Positions 31,755 to 37,615 of a stretch of 37,615 nt of DNA are shown piece by piece. Below the pieces are notes generated by a model that saw only the letters and a program-made list of their open reading frames with translations, was not told where the DNA came from and made no database searches. The DNA comes from Lachnospiraceae bacterium (lineage in GTDB: Bacteria > Bacillota > Clostridia > Lachnospirales > Lachnospiraceae), in contig JAFUTQ010000114.1 in NCBI GenBank assembly GCA_017484135.1, positions 1 through 37,615 on the forward strand, given 5' to 3'. The position numbers were made by a program, and so were the translations under genes. How positions within the stretch are numbered: the first letter of the stretch is position 1; each line of letters opens with the position of its first letter.

Positions 31755-32831
31755 ATGAAGAAAAAAGTGGTAGTCGGTATGTCGGGAGGAGTGGACTCCT
31801 CCGTGGCGGCATATCTTTTGAAGGAACAAGGCTATGATGTGATCGGAGTAACCATGCAGATCTGGCAGGATGAGGACGAGACGGCGATGGAGGAAAACGG
31901 TGGCTGCTGCGGTCTGAGCGCTGTGGACGATGCCAGGCGGGTGGCACAGCGGTTGGAGATTCCCTATTATGTCATGAATTTTAAGCAGGAATTTCGCAAA
32001 CATGTCATGGATTATTTTGTGAGGGAATATCTGGCAGGGCGCACGCCAAATCCCTGCATCGCCTGCAATCGCTATGTGAAATGGGAATCATTGCTCAAGC
32101 GGAGCCTGGATATCGGCGCGGACTATATCGCTACCGGGCATTATGCAAGAATTGCCAAGCTGGAAAACGGCAGATATGCCATTGCAAAATCGGTAACGGC
32201 GGAGAAGGATCAGACCTATGCCCTCTACAATCTGACACAGGAGCAGCTTGCCCATACCCTGATGCCGGTGGGCGCATATCATAAAGAAGAAATCCGGCAG
32301 ATTGCAGAAAAGCTGGGACTGTCGGTGGCATTTAAGCGAGACAGTCAGGAAATCTGCTTTATACCCGATCACGACTACGCCTCTTTTATTGAGCGAGAGC
32401 TTCATGGAAACGTACCGGAGCCGGGAAATTTTGTCACAGCAGACGGGGAGATTCTGGGGCGGCACAAGGGAATCATTCACTACACCATCGGACAGAGACG
32501 GGGCTTAGGGATCGCAGCGGGCGAGCGGATTTTTGTGAAGGAGATACGCCCGGAGACCAACGAGGTGGTGCTGGGCGGACCGGAGGATGTATTTACGGAT
32601 ATCGTGGAGGCAGAGCAGATCAACTGCATGGCGCTGCCCCGGCTGGAGGAGAATAAACGAATGCTGGGGAAAATTCGTTACTCCCACAAGGGCGAGATGT
32701 GCACCGTTGAAAAAATCGGTGCGGATCGGATCCGCTGCCATTTTGAAAAGCCGGTGCGGGCAGCCACGCCCGGACAGGCACTGGTGTTGTATGATGGAGA
32801 GTATGTGGCGGGGGGAGGAATTATATGTTGA
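31755..32831 (+). CDS. mnmA: tRNA-specific 2-thiouridylase MnmA
   Basis: A 358-residue enzyme that adds sulfur at position 2 of U34 in tRNA for Lys, Glu and Gln. The PP-loop for ATP is [15 protein letters not shown] (8-22), the nucleophile cysteine is C104 in [12 protein letters not shown] and the second active cysteine is C201 in [13 protein letters not shown]. The C-terminal beta domains hold [13 protein letters not shown] and [13 protein letters not shown]. Length is normal. I start at ATG 31755 because [12 protein letters not shown] is the family's usual beginning; the open frame reaches back over the previous gene, and the local ribosome binding site is poor, so translation may depend on the genes before it. 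Sulfur probably comes from the nearby cysteine desulfurase. Confidence 0.95.
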   Translation: MKKKVVVGMSGGVDSSVAAYLLKEQGYDVIGVTMQIWQDEDETAMEENGGCCGLSAVDDARRVAQRLEIPYYVMNFKQEFRKHVMDYFVREYLAGRTPNPCIACNRYVKWESLLKRSLDIGADYIATGHYARIAKLENGRYAIAKSVTAEKDQTYALYNLTQEQLAHTLMPVGAYHKEEIRQIAEKLGLSVAFKRDSQEICFIPDHDYASFIERELHGNVPEPGNFVTADGEILGRHKGIIHYTIGQRRGLGIAAGERIFVKEIRPETNEVVLGGPEDVFTDIVEAEQINCMALPRLEENKRMLGKIRYSHKGEMCTVEKIGADRIRCHFEKPVRAATPGQALVLYDGEYVAGGGIIC

Positions 32832-32870
32832 AAGAGCTGCTGGTGCGGGCTGGATCGTACAATTGAGGGG

Positions 32871-33000
32871 AGGTCAAAAGGTCATGTCGGCGCAGCCGGC
32901 ATTGACTCTTTGCACAAAAACCTCGTAGGAAAGCTCGCTTTCCTACGAGGTTTCTTGCGCAAAGTGTGCCCATCGCTTTACGCTGGGCACCTTTTGACCT
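32871..33000. repeat. Dispersed palindromic repeat, copy 5, MITE-like
   Basis: Perfect 12-base end repeats, AGGTCAAAAGGT at 32871-32882 and ACCTTTTGACCT at 32989-33000, the same outer sequence as copy 3. Inside, on the minus strand, is the unit TGTGCAAAGAGTCAATGCC. plus GCCGAC-type palindrome seen at 14408 and 26798, and a strong terminator-like hairpin. Confidence 0.75.
32918..32953. terminator. Long hairpin inside repeat copy 5, probable terminator after mnmA
   Basis: AAACCTCGTAGGAAAG and CTTTCCTACGAGGTTT pair perfectly over 16 bases around CTCG, with A-run before and TTT at the end. It may end transcription from both sides. Confidence 0.65.
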
Positions 33001-33043
33001 TAACATGATGAAAAAGTTTTCTCCTAATTTCATATAATACATA

Positions 33044-33072
33044 TTGACATACTAGGAATATGATGATAAGAT
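33044..33072 (+). promoter_or_regulatory. Promoter of the metQNI operon
   Basis: Perfect TTGACA (33044-33049), 17-base spacer, TAAGAT (33067-33072). The leader of about 45 bases is too short for an S-box or T-box element, so riboswitch control by these classes is not seen. Confidence 0.75.
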
Positions 33073-33122
33073 ACCTTCATCGCAACACAGCGAGAGAATA
33101 TTTTTAGCAGGAGGAACTAATT

Positions 33123-34049
33123 ATGAAGAAGAGAGTGTTGGGAATCTTATTATCAACAGCAGTAGCAGTGACCGGGCTGGTTGGATGCGGAAGCAAGGAT
33201 ACAGGTGCAGAAACTACCAATCAGGAGAGCAGCGCGGCAGAAAGCACGGATGACACTGCAGAGGCAGAAGCAGAGCCGGAAGCAGAGGCTGAGGAGGAAA
33301 ACGTTGTAGAGAACAAGGGCACCATTACGGTGGCAGCATCTCCGACCCCTCATGCAGAAATTCTGGAGTATGCAAAGGGAATCCTTGCAGAGCAGGGCTG
33401 GGATTTGGAGATTACAGAATTTGAAGATTATGTACAGCCGAATCTCGTGGTAGAGAGCGGCGAGTTCGATGCGAACTATTTTCAGCATATCCCGTACTTA
33501 GATTCCTTTAACGAGGAGCAGGGAACACATCTGGTCAATGCAGGCGGCATTCACTATGAGCCGTTTGGAATCTATCCGGGAACGAAGAGCTCTTTGGATG
33601 AGCTGGAGGACGGCGATGTGATCGCAGTTCCGAATGATACCACCAACGAGGCGCGGGCGCTCCTTTTGTTAGAGGCAAATGGCATTCTTACCTTAAAGGA
33701 TGGTGCCGGACTTACCGCTACCGTCAATGATATCGAATCCTATGCCACACAGGTGGAGATCAAGGAGCTGGAGGCAGCACAGGTTTCCAGAGTAAAGGAT
33801 GAGGTTGCATTTGTCGTATTAAACGGAAACTATGCGCTGGAGGCAGGCTTCAGCGTAGGAAAGGATTCTGTTGCATATGAGACTTCCGACTCAGAGGCAG
33901 CCAAGACCTATGTAAATGTTATCGCCGTAGCAGAGGGCAATGAAAATAATGAGGGTATACAGGCGCTTGTGAATGTGTTAAAATCAGACGATGTAAAGCA
34001 GTATATCAAGGATCAATATGATGGAGCGGTAATTCCTTTCGAGGAGTAA
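33123..34049 (+). CDS. metQ: Methionine ABC transporter substrate-binding lipoprotein (MetQ/NlpA family)
   Basis: A 308-residue lipoprotein. The signal peptide ends in lipobox LVGC with lipid-anchored C22, followed by a linker rich in E, A and T (about 23-65) that spans the wall. The NlpA domain starts at GTITVAASPTPHAEILEYAK and contains NYFQHIPYLDSFNEEQGTHL, YEPFGIYPG and VPNDTTNEARAL.L, all typical of MetQ. It binds methionine outside the cell and passes it to MetI. AGGAGGAACT precedes ATG 33123. The genes for ATPase and permease follow directly. Confidence 0.93.
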   Translation: MKKRVLGILLSTAVAVTGLVGCGSKDTGAETTNQESSAAESTDDTAEAEAEPEAEAEEENVVENKGTITVAASPTPHAEILEYAKGILAEQGWDLEITEFEDYVQPNLVVESGEFDANYFQHIPYLDSFNEEQGTHLVNAGGIHYEPFGIYPGTKSSLDELEDGDVIAVPNDTTNEARALLLLEANGILTLKDGAGLTATVNDIESYATQVEIKELEAAQVSRVKDEVAFVVLNGNYALEAGFSVGKDSVAYETSDSEAAKTYVNVIAVAEGNENNEGIQALVNVLKSDDVKQYIKDQYDGAVIPFEE

Positions 34050-34070
34050 TCGCCCGGGAGGAGCATTTTC

Positions 34071-35081
34071 GTGGAACCGATTATTCGCGTCGAGCATCTA
34101 TATAAGACCTTTCAGGCAAAAAACGGGCAGGTGGAGGCCATCAAGGATATCAATTTTGAGATACAGAAGGGCGATATCTTTGGAATCATCGGCTTGTCCG
34201 GTGCCGGAAAAAGTACCCTGGTCAGATGCCTGAATCTTTTGGAACGGCCATCCGGCGGAGCAGTGTATGTCAACGGCAGCAATCTCACAGAGCTGCCGGA
34301 GAAAGAGCTGAGGCGCACCAGACAGAAGATCGGAATGATCTTTCAGCATTTTAATCTTTTGATGCAGCGAAACGTGTTGGATAACGTGTGTTTTCCCATG
34401 GAGATCGCCGGAATCAAAAAATCGGTTGCAAGAAAGCGCGCTTTGGAGCTGTTAGAGACGGTGGGGCTTCGGGAGAAAGCGAAGGCCTATCCGGCACAGC
34501 TTTCGGGAGGACAGAAGCAGCGGGTTGCCATCGCCAGAGTGCTGGCGGGCAATCCCGAGATTCTCCTGTGTGACGAGGCAACGTCCGCACTGGATCCCCA
34601 GACAACCAAATCAATTCTTGGTCTGTTAAAGGAGATCAATGAAAAATATCATATTACCATCGTGGTGATCACACACGAGATGGCGGTGGTGCAGGAGATC
34701 TGCTCCCATGTGGCGGTGCTGGATCACGGAGTTCTGGCAGAGACGGGAACGGTGGAGGAACTGTTCCGCTCGCCGCAAACCGAGATTGCAAGACAGCTGG
34801 TGTTCAGCGGTTCCGCACATATTACCCATATGAAAAGTGATCGGATGGTAAGAGTCGTTTTTGACGGCAATTCTGCATTTGAACCTATGATTGGAAACAT
34901 TATTTTAGAGTGTAAGACCCCGGTGAATATTCTGTATGCCAATACCCAGACCGTACACGGGAATGCGGAGGGAGAGATGATTCTCCAGCTGCCGGAGGAC
35001 ACAGAGACGGCGGAGAAAATTATCCGGTATTTCCGGGAAAAAGGACTCAGTGTAGAGGAGGTCAGGGATTATGTGGAGTAG
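34071..35081 (+). CDS. metN: Methionine ABC transporter ATP-binding protein
   Basis: A 336-residue ATPase with Walker A GLSGAGKST (41-49), Q-loop IFQHFNLL, signature LSGGQKQRVAIARVLA (144-159), Walker B ILLCDEATSALD and the switch histidine in VITHEM. The C-terminal 90 residues form the NIL domain that binds methionine and inhibits transport when the cell has enough (FEPMIGNIILE.., ILYANTQTVHG). GTG 34071 has GGGAGGAG before it. The gene overlaps metI by 11 bases. Confidence 0.95.
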   Translation: MEPIIRVEHLYKTFQAKNGQVEAIKDINFEIQKGDIFGIIGLSGAGKSTLVRCLNLLERPSGGAVYVNGSNLTELPEKELRRTRQKIGMIFQHFNLLMQRNVLDNVCFPMEIAGIKKSVARKRALELLETVGLREKAKAYPAQLSGGQKQRVAIARVLAGNPEILLCDEATSALDPQTTKSILGLLKEINEKYHITIVVITHEMAVVQEICSHVAVLDHGVLAETGTVEELFRSPQTEIARQLVFSGSAHITHMKSDRMVRVVFDGNSAFEPMIGNIILECKTPVNILYANTQTVHGNAEGEMILQLPEDTETAEKIIRYFREKGLSVEEVRDYVE

Positions 35082-35730
35082 CACAGTCATACATATGTTG
35101 CTGGAGGGAACCGGCGCGACCCTGTATATGACACTGGTTTCCACGTTTTTCGGATATGTGATCGGACTTCCGATGGGAACCTTACTCGCGGTCACGGACA
35201 AGGACGGCATCCGTCCCAATGCGGTAATTTACAAGATCTTAGATGTGATCGCAAATATCGTCCGAAGTATCCCGTTCCTGATTCTGTTGATTCTGGTCAT
35301 TCCGTTTACCAGATTTCTGGTAGGAAAAAGCTATGGTTCCACCGCAACCATTGTACCGTTGGTACTGGCGGCAGGACCGTTTATTGCCAGAATGGTGGAA
35401 TCCTCCTTAAAGGAAGTGGATAAAGGAGTCATTGAAGCGGCACAGAGTATGGGAGCAGGAACCTTTACCATTATCTGGAAGGTGCTTTTGGCGGAGGCGC
35501 GGACTTCGCTTCTGGTCGGCCTTACGATTACCATAGGAACGATTCTGGGGTATTCTGCCATGGCTGGTGTCGTAGGAGGCGGGGGATTGGGCGATATTGC
35601 GATTCGCTACGGTTACTACCGCTATCAGACCGATATCATGCTTGTGACGATTGTCATATTGGTGCTTTTGGTACAGATTTTGCAGGTGGTCGGCATGCTG
35701 ATTTCCAGAAAGCTGGATCGCAGATTATAA
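35071..35730 (+). CDS. metI: Methionine ABC transporter permease
   Basis: A 219-residue membrane protein with about five helices. The opening MWSSTVIHMLLEGTGATLYM and the EAA-type loop (GVIEAAQSMGAGTFTIIWKVLLAEA), which contacts MetN, are typical of MetI. It also has SAMAGVVGGGGLGDIAIRYG, the conserved end. ATG 35071 lies inside the end of metN. It completes the MetQNI importer for D/L-methionine. Confidence 0.95.
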   Translation: MWSSTVIHMLLEGTGATLYMTLVSTFFGYVIGLPMGTLLAVTDKDGIRPNAVIYKILDVIANIVRSIPFLILLILVIPFTRFLVGKSYGSTATIVPLVLAAGPFIARMVESSLKEVDKGVIEAAQSMGAGTFTIIWKVLLAEARTSLLVGLTITIGTILGYSAMAGVVGGGGLGDIAIRYGYYRYQTDIMLVTIVILVLLVQILQVVGMLISRKLDRRL

Positions 35731-35750
35731 ATTTTTGTTGAACAAAATCG

Positions 35751-35787
35751 CTGCGCGATGGTCTGTCAGGGCTGTGGCGCAGTTTTT
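35751..35787 (+). terminator. Terminator of the metQNI operon
   Basis: CTGCGC (35751-35756) pairs with GCGCAG (35777-35782), followed by TTTTTCTTTT. Confidence 0.65.
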
Positions 35788-35836
35788 CTTTTCTTAAAAA
35801 ATGATATTTTTTATACCAAAATAGGAAGAATAGTAG

Positions 35837-35842
35837 TATAAT
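35837..35842 (+). promoter_or_regulatory. Probable -10 element of the XRE-ImmA operon
   Basis: Perfect TATAAT in AT-rich sequence, 77 bases before ATG 35920. No good -35 hexamer is seen at 16-18 bases upstream. Confidence 0.4.
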
Positions 35843-35919
35843 ACAAGAAAACATTTGCTGTCTGATGGTATTTATAGTATCATATCACCGAACTGTTTGT
35901 GATGAAGGGAGAAATTATC

Positions 35920-36267
35920 ATGAAACGCTTATCTCAAGAAAAAATGGTGGATATCGTAAAAAGTCTGAGAAAATCAAAAGAATTAACACAAGAGCAATTA
36001 AGCGTAGAAACAGGGATCAATAGACAGATGATTGGTAGATTGGAGAAGTGTGAGTATATGCCTTCTATTCCTCAGTTAGAGAAACTCGCTGAAGTATTAG
36101 GTTTTAGCGTTCCTGATTTGTTTGTAGAAAATGAACCAACAGTATATACTGCATATCGTAGTTCAAGTATGTCTAAAGAAGAAAAAGCAGGTGCTGATCA
36201 TATGTTTGAAATGATGATGGCTTCTAAACAACAGCTTCTGTTGAGAAAGGCGATGCTTAATGAGTAA
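35920..36267 (+). CDS. XRE-family regulator of a metallopeptidase operon
   Basis: 115 residues with an N-terminal helix-turn-helix (VKSLRKSKELTQEQLSVETG, RQMIGRLEKCEYMPSIPQLE) and a polar tail (SSMSKEEKAGADHMFEMMMA). ATG 35920 is chosen because AAGGGAG at 35905-35911 is well spaced; ATG 35902 would lie before it. The gene overlaps the ImmA/IrrE-like gene by eight bases. XRE plus ImmA/IrrE is the classic pair in which the peptidase cuts the repressor. Base composition is AT-rich compared with the metQNI genes, a sign of transfer. Confidence 0.82.
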   Translation: MKRLSQEKMVDIVKSLRKSKELTQEQLSVETGINRQMIGRLEKCEYMPSIPQLEKLAEVLGFSVPDLFVENEPTVYTAYRSSSMSKEEKAGADHMFEMMMASKQQLLLRKAMLNE

Positions 36268-37132
36268 GAGCAATTCTGTTGTGTTAAATGATAAACAAAT
36301 ACATGAAATAAAAAAATTAGTTGCTGAAACAAGGCAGTTTTTTGGAGTTCATCCCAATGTTCCTATAGGGAATGATATTCGTCTGCTTCTGGAAAAGAAA
36401 GATATTTTGTTATGCGAATATCCTTTTCCGGATACGAATGGAACTCACACATATGGAAATATTACATGGTTTCAGACGGATAACAGTACAATTACATTTA
36501 TTGGTTTAAATACTTCAAGCTTTTATGATGAACAAATATTTGCTATCGCTCATGAAATATATCATTATACGACAAAGTCTGGAAAAGCATATACTCCTGA
36601 AATTGAATATGAGGATATAGTTACGGAAAAGCAGGCTGACAGATTTGCGGCAGAGCTGTTGCTTCCGGCAGAGGCTTTGAATGATGCAGTGATGAATGTG
36701 TTTGGCAGTTCAAATATCGCAGCTGTTTCTGATAATAGAGCATTGCGTTTTATTGCAAGAATACAATGTGATTGGTGGCTTCCTTTTCAAGCCATCATTA
36801 ATAGATTGCTTGAAGAGGGATATATTAGTGAAAGCCAATACGATAAATTGTATGCAATCGATTGTCGAAATGAAGATGGGATATACAGAAGACTCTTAAA
36901 AAACATTGATGCCGAGATATCAGAACTTTTGAATAAGAGAACGAAAACTGTCGGAGTATCCAATAGAGTAATAGAAACTATTATTAGCAATTATGAGGAT
37001 GGATTTATTGATGATGATGAATTTGTTCGCACATTAGCATTGTTTGATAAAAGACCAGAGGATTTTGGGTTCTGTATGGATGGAGAAATTGATGATGATC
37101 TGAAGAATTTCTTCGAAAGCGAGGAGGACTAA
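36260..37132 (+). CDS. ImmA/IrrE-family metallopeptidase
   Basis: 290 residues. The zinc motif is FAIAHEIYHYTT (HEIYH at 98-102), followed by the third-ligand region EKQADRFAAELLLP (123-136), both typical of the ImmA/IrrE (M78) group. The C-terminal half is helical (LLKNIDAEISELLNKR) with an acidic end. Relatives cut XRE repressors to induce mobile elements or stress genes. The stop codon overlaps the start of the next gene (TAATG-type junction), so the three genes form one unit. AT-rich codon use, with many ATA and AAT codons, sets it apart from host genes to the left. Confidence 0.85.
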   Translation: MSKSNSVVLNDKQIHEIKKLVAETRQFFGVHPNVPIGNDIRLLLEKKDILLCEYPFPDTNGTHTYGNITWFQTDNSTITFIGLNTSSFYDEQIFAIAHEIYHYTTKSGKAYTPEIEYEDIVTEKQADRFAAELLLPAEALNDAVMNVFGSSNIAAVSDNRALRFIARIQCDWWLPFQAIINRLLEEGYISESQYDKLYAIDCRNEDGIYRRLLKNIDAEISELLNKRTKTVGVSNRVIETIISNYEDGFIDDDEFVRTLALFDKRPEDFGFCMDGEIDDDLKNFFESEED

Positions 37133-37491
37133 TGAAGGTAGATACAAAAGAAGTCAATCCAGCTTTTCGGAGTATTATACAAAAACCAGGGCAGAAGGTA
37201 TTTTTGGATGCAAACTTTTTTATTCCGCCTGATAGGAGTAAGGTGGCAAAGGTAACGCCCTATTCATTTGCAGACTTTAAGGAATGCTGGCTCATACCGC
37301 TGTTAAGCGAATTTGCTGGATTGGCGATACATGAATCAGTGTATGACGAACTAGTCGATGATAATGTCAAAAAGTATGCAGAGGAACAGACGAGTTGTAA
37401 TCCTCCAAAGCTTAAGATTCATTACGATTCAGAATTGAATCACTCAGAAGAAGCATTGCGAAATACTTATCTTAAGGAAACGCTGATTTAA
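37132..37491 (+). CDS. PIN-domain-like protein, probably cut short by an IS
   Basis: 119 residues. KVFLDANFFIPPD gives the N-terminal strand and first aspartate of a PIN-domain nuclease, and AIHESVYDELV holds the second acidic residue. The C-terminal acidic residues needed for the metal site are missing, because the frame ends after LRNTYLKETLI where sequence of an insertion element begins. A complete relative would be about 150-180 residues. With XRE and ImmA/IrrE genes before it, this was probably the effector of a toxin- or defence-like operon and may now be inactive. Confidence 0.6.
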   Translation: MKVDTKEVNPAFRSIIQKPGQKVFLDANFFIPPDRSKVAKVTPYSFADFKECWLIPLLSEFAGLAIHESVYDELVDDNVKKYAEEQTSCNPPKLKIHYDSELNHSEEALRNTYLKETLI

Positions 37492-37615
37492 TCTTGCATT
37501 TCTAATGACTGTACCTACGACATCTGGTATAATAGAGATATCACGAAAGGCAGGTACAGTCTATGAATCAACACACCTTCAGCGATATCGAATATTCCAA
37601 CCGCAGGAAGAAAAC
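37492..37615 (+). mobile_element. Left end of an IS5-like insertion sequence (runs out of window)
   Basis: The sequence changes character after the PIN-like gene. It has a TATAAT at 37528-37533 and a perfect 10-base inverted repeat, GACTGTACCT (37507-37516) and AGGTACAGTC (37552-37561), just before a transposase start codon. The exact left end cannot be fixed without the right end or an empty site. Confidence 0.6.
37563..37615 (+). CDS. IS5-family transposase, N-terminal fragment
   Basis: ATG 37563 begins MNQHTFSDIEYSNRRKK and the frame stays open to the window edge. This opening (TFSDIEYSNRRKKT) is typical of IS5-group transposases widespread in gut Firmicutes. AAAGG lies at 37546-37550, 12 bases upstream. 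Only 17 residues are visible, so the family is judged from the start alone. Confidence 0.65.
   Translation, partial: MNQHTFSDIEYSNRRKK

Noticed and set aside
33073-33122. S-box (SAM) riboswitch or T-box before metQNI
   Set aside because: The leader after the promoter is only about 45 bases and lacks the stems and terminator required.
1-37615. CRISPR array
   Set aside because: No set of regularly spaced short direct repeats was seen; the palindromic repeats are dispersed and single.

Overview
The window looks like a chromosomal segment of a low-to-mid GC Gram-positive gut Clostridium relative, most likely Lachnospiraceae. The evidence is the mix of a DUF4364-type protein, a CBS-domain family II pyrophosphatase, Rho with a charged insert, ATP-type PEP carboxykinase, a small malic enzyme, a VanRS-like two-component pair and a MetQNI transporter, all with strong AGGAGG-type ribosome binding sites. 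Family names come from reading motifs by eye; no database was searched.

Positions 1-11,400 are the right part of a siphovirus-type prophage, read left to right: tail tape measure (cut by the window edge), distal tail protein, Gp37-like tail protein, a baseplate/fibre-like protein, a small protein, then a complete diversity-generating retroelement (DGR). The DGR has a variable C-type-lectin-like target protein (4438-5580) whose last 126 coding bases (VR, 5447-5572) match a non-coding template repeat (TR, 6011-6136). VR differs from TR at 16 positions, 14 of them at template adenines. A GAAA-loop hairpin lies just after VR, an Avd-like accessory gene follows, and a DGR-type reverse transcriptase (6309-7370) ends the cassette. 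Lysis genes follow (coiled-coil protein, holin, lysozyme-SH3 endolysin). A small separately promoted operon comes next: a 46-aa protein, a ribbon-helix-helix regulator, a voltage-gated-type potassium channel and an IS30-family transposase. The phage genes use ATA isoleucine codons heavily; this stops between 11,400 and 11,725, which I take as the phage-host transition. No attachment site was identified.

Positions 11,725-35,730 are host genes: a coiled-coil membrane-anchored protein, pyrophosphatase, rho (minus strand), malic enzyme with DUF4364, pckA, two methyltransferases (one RsmF-like), a response regulator and sensor kinase, a diaminopimelate-decarboxylase-family enzyme, tRNA-Leu(CAA) on the minus strand, a small XRE regulator, two unknown proteins, a flippase (minus strand), cysteine desulfurase, a small gene pair that may include a retropepsin-like protease, mnmA and metQNI. 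Malic enzyme and pckA both act at the pyruvate/C4-acid node. Cysteine desulfurase and MnmA can act in the same tRNA thiolation pathway. A dispersed palindromic intergenic repeat occurs at five host sites and was not seen in the phage part.

Positions 35,731-37,615 are AT-rich and look acquired: an XRE regulator, an ImmA/IrrE-type metallopeptidase and a PIN-like protein that stops early where an IS5-like element begins at the right edge.
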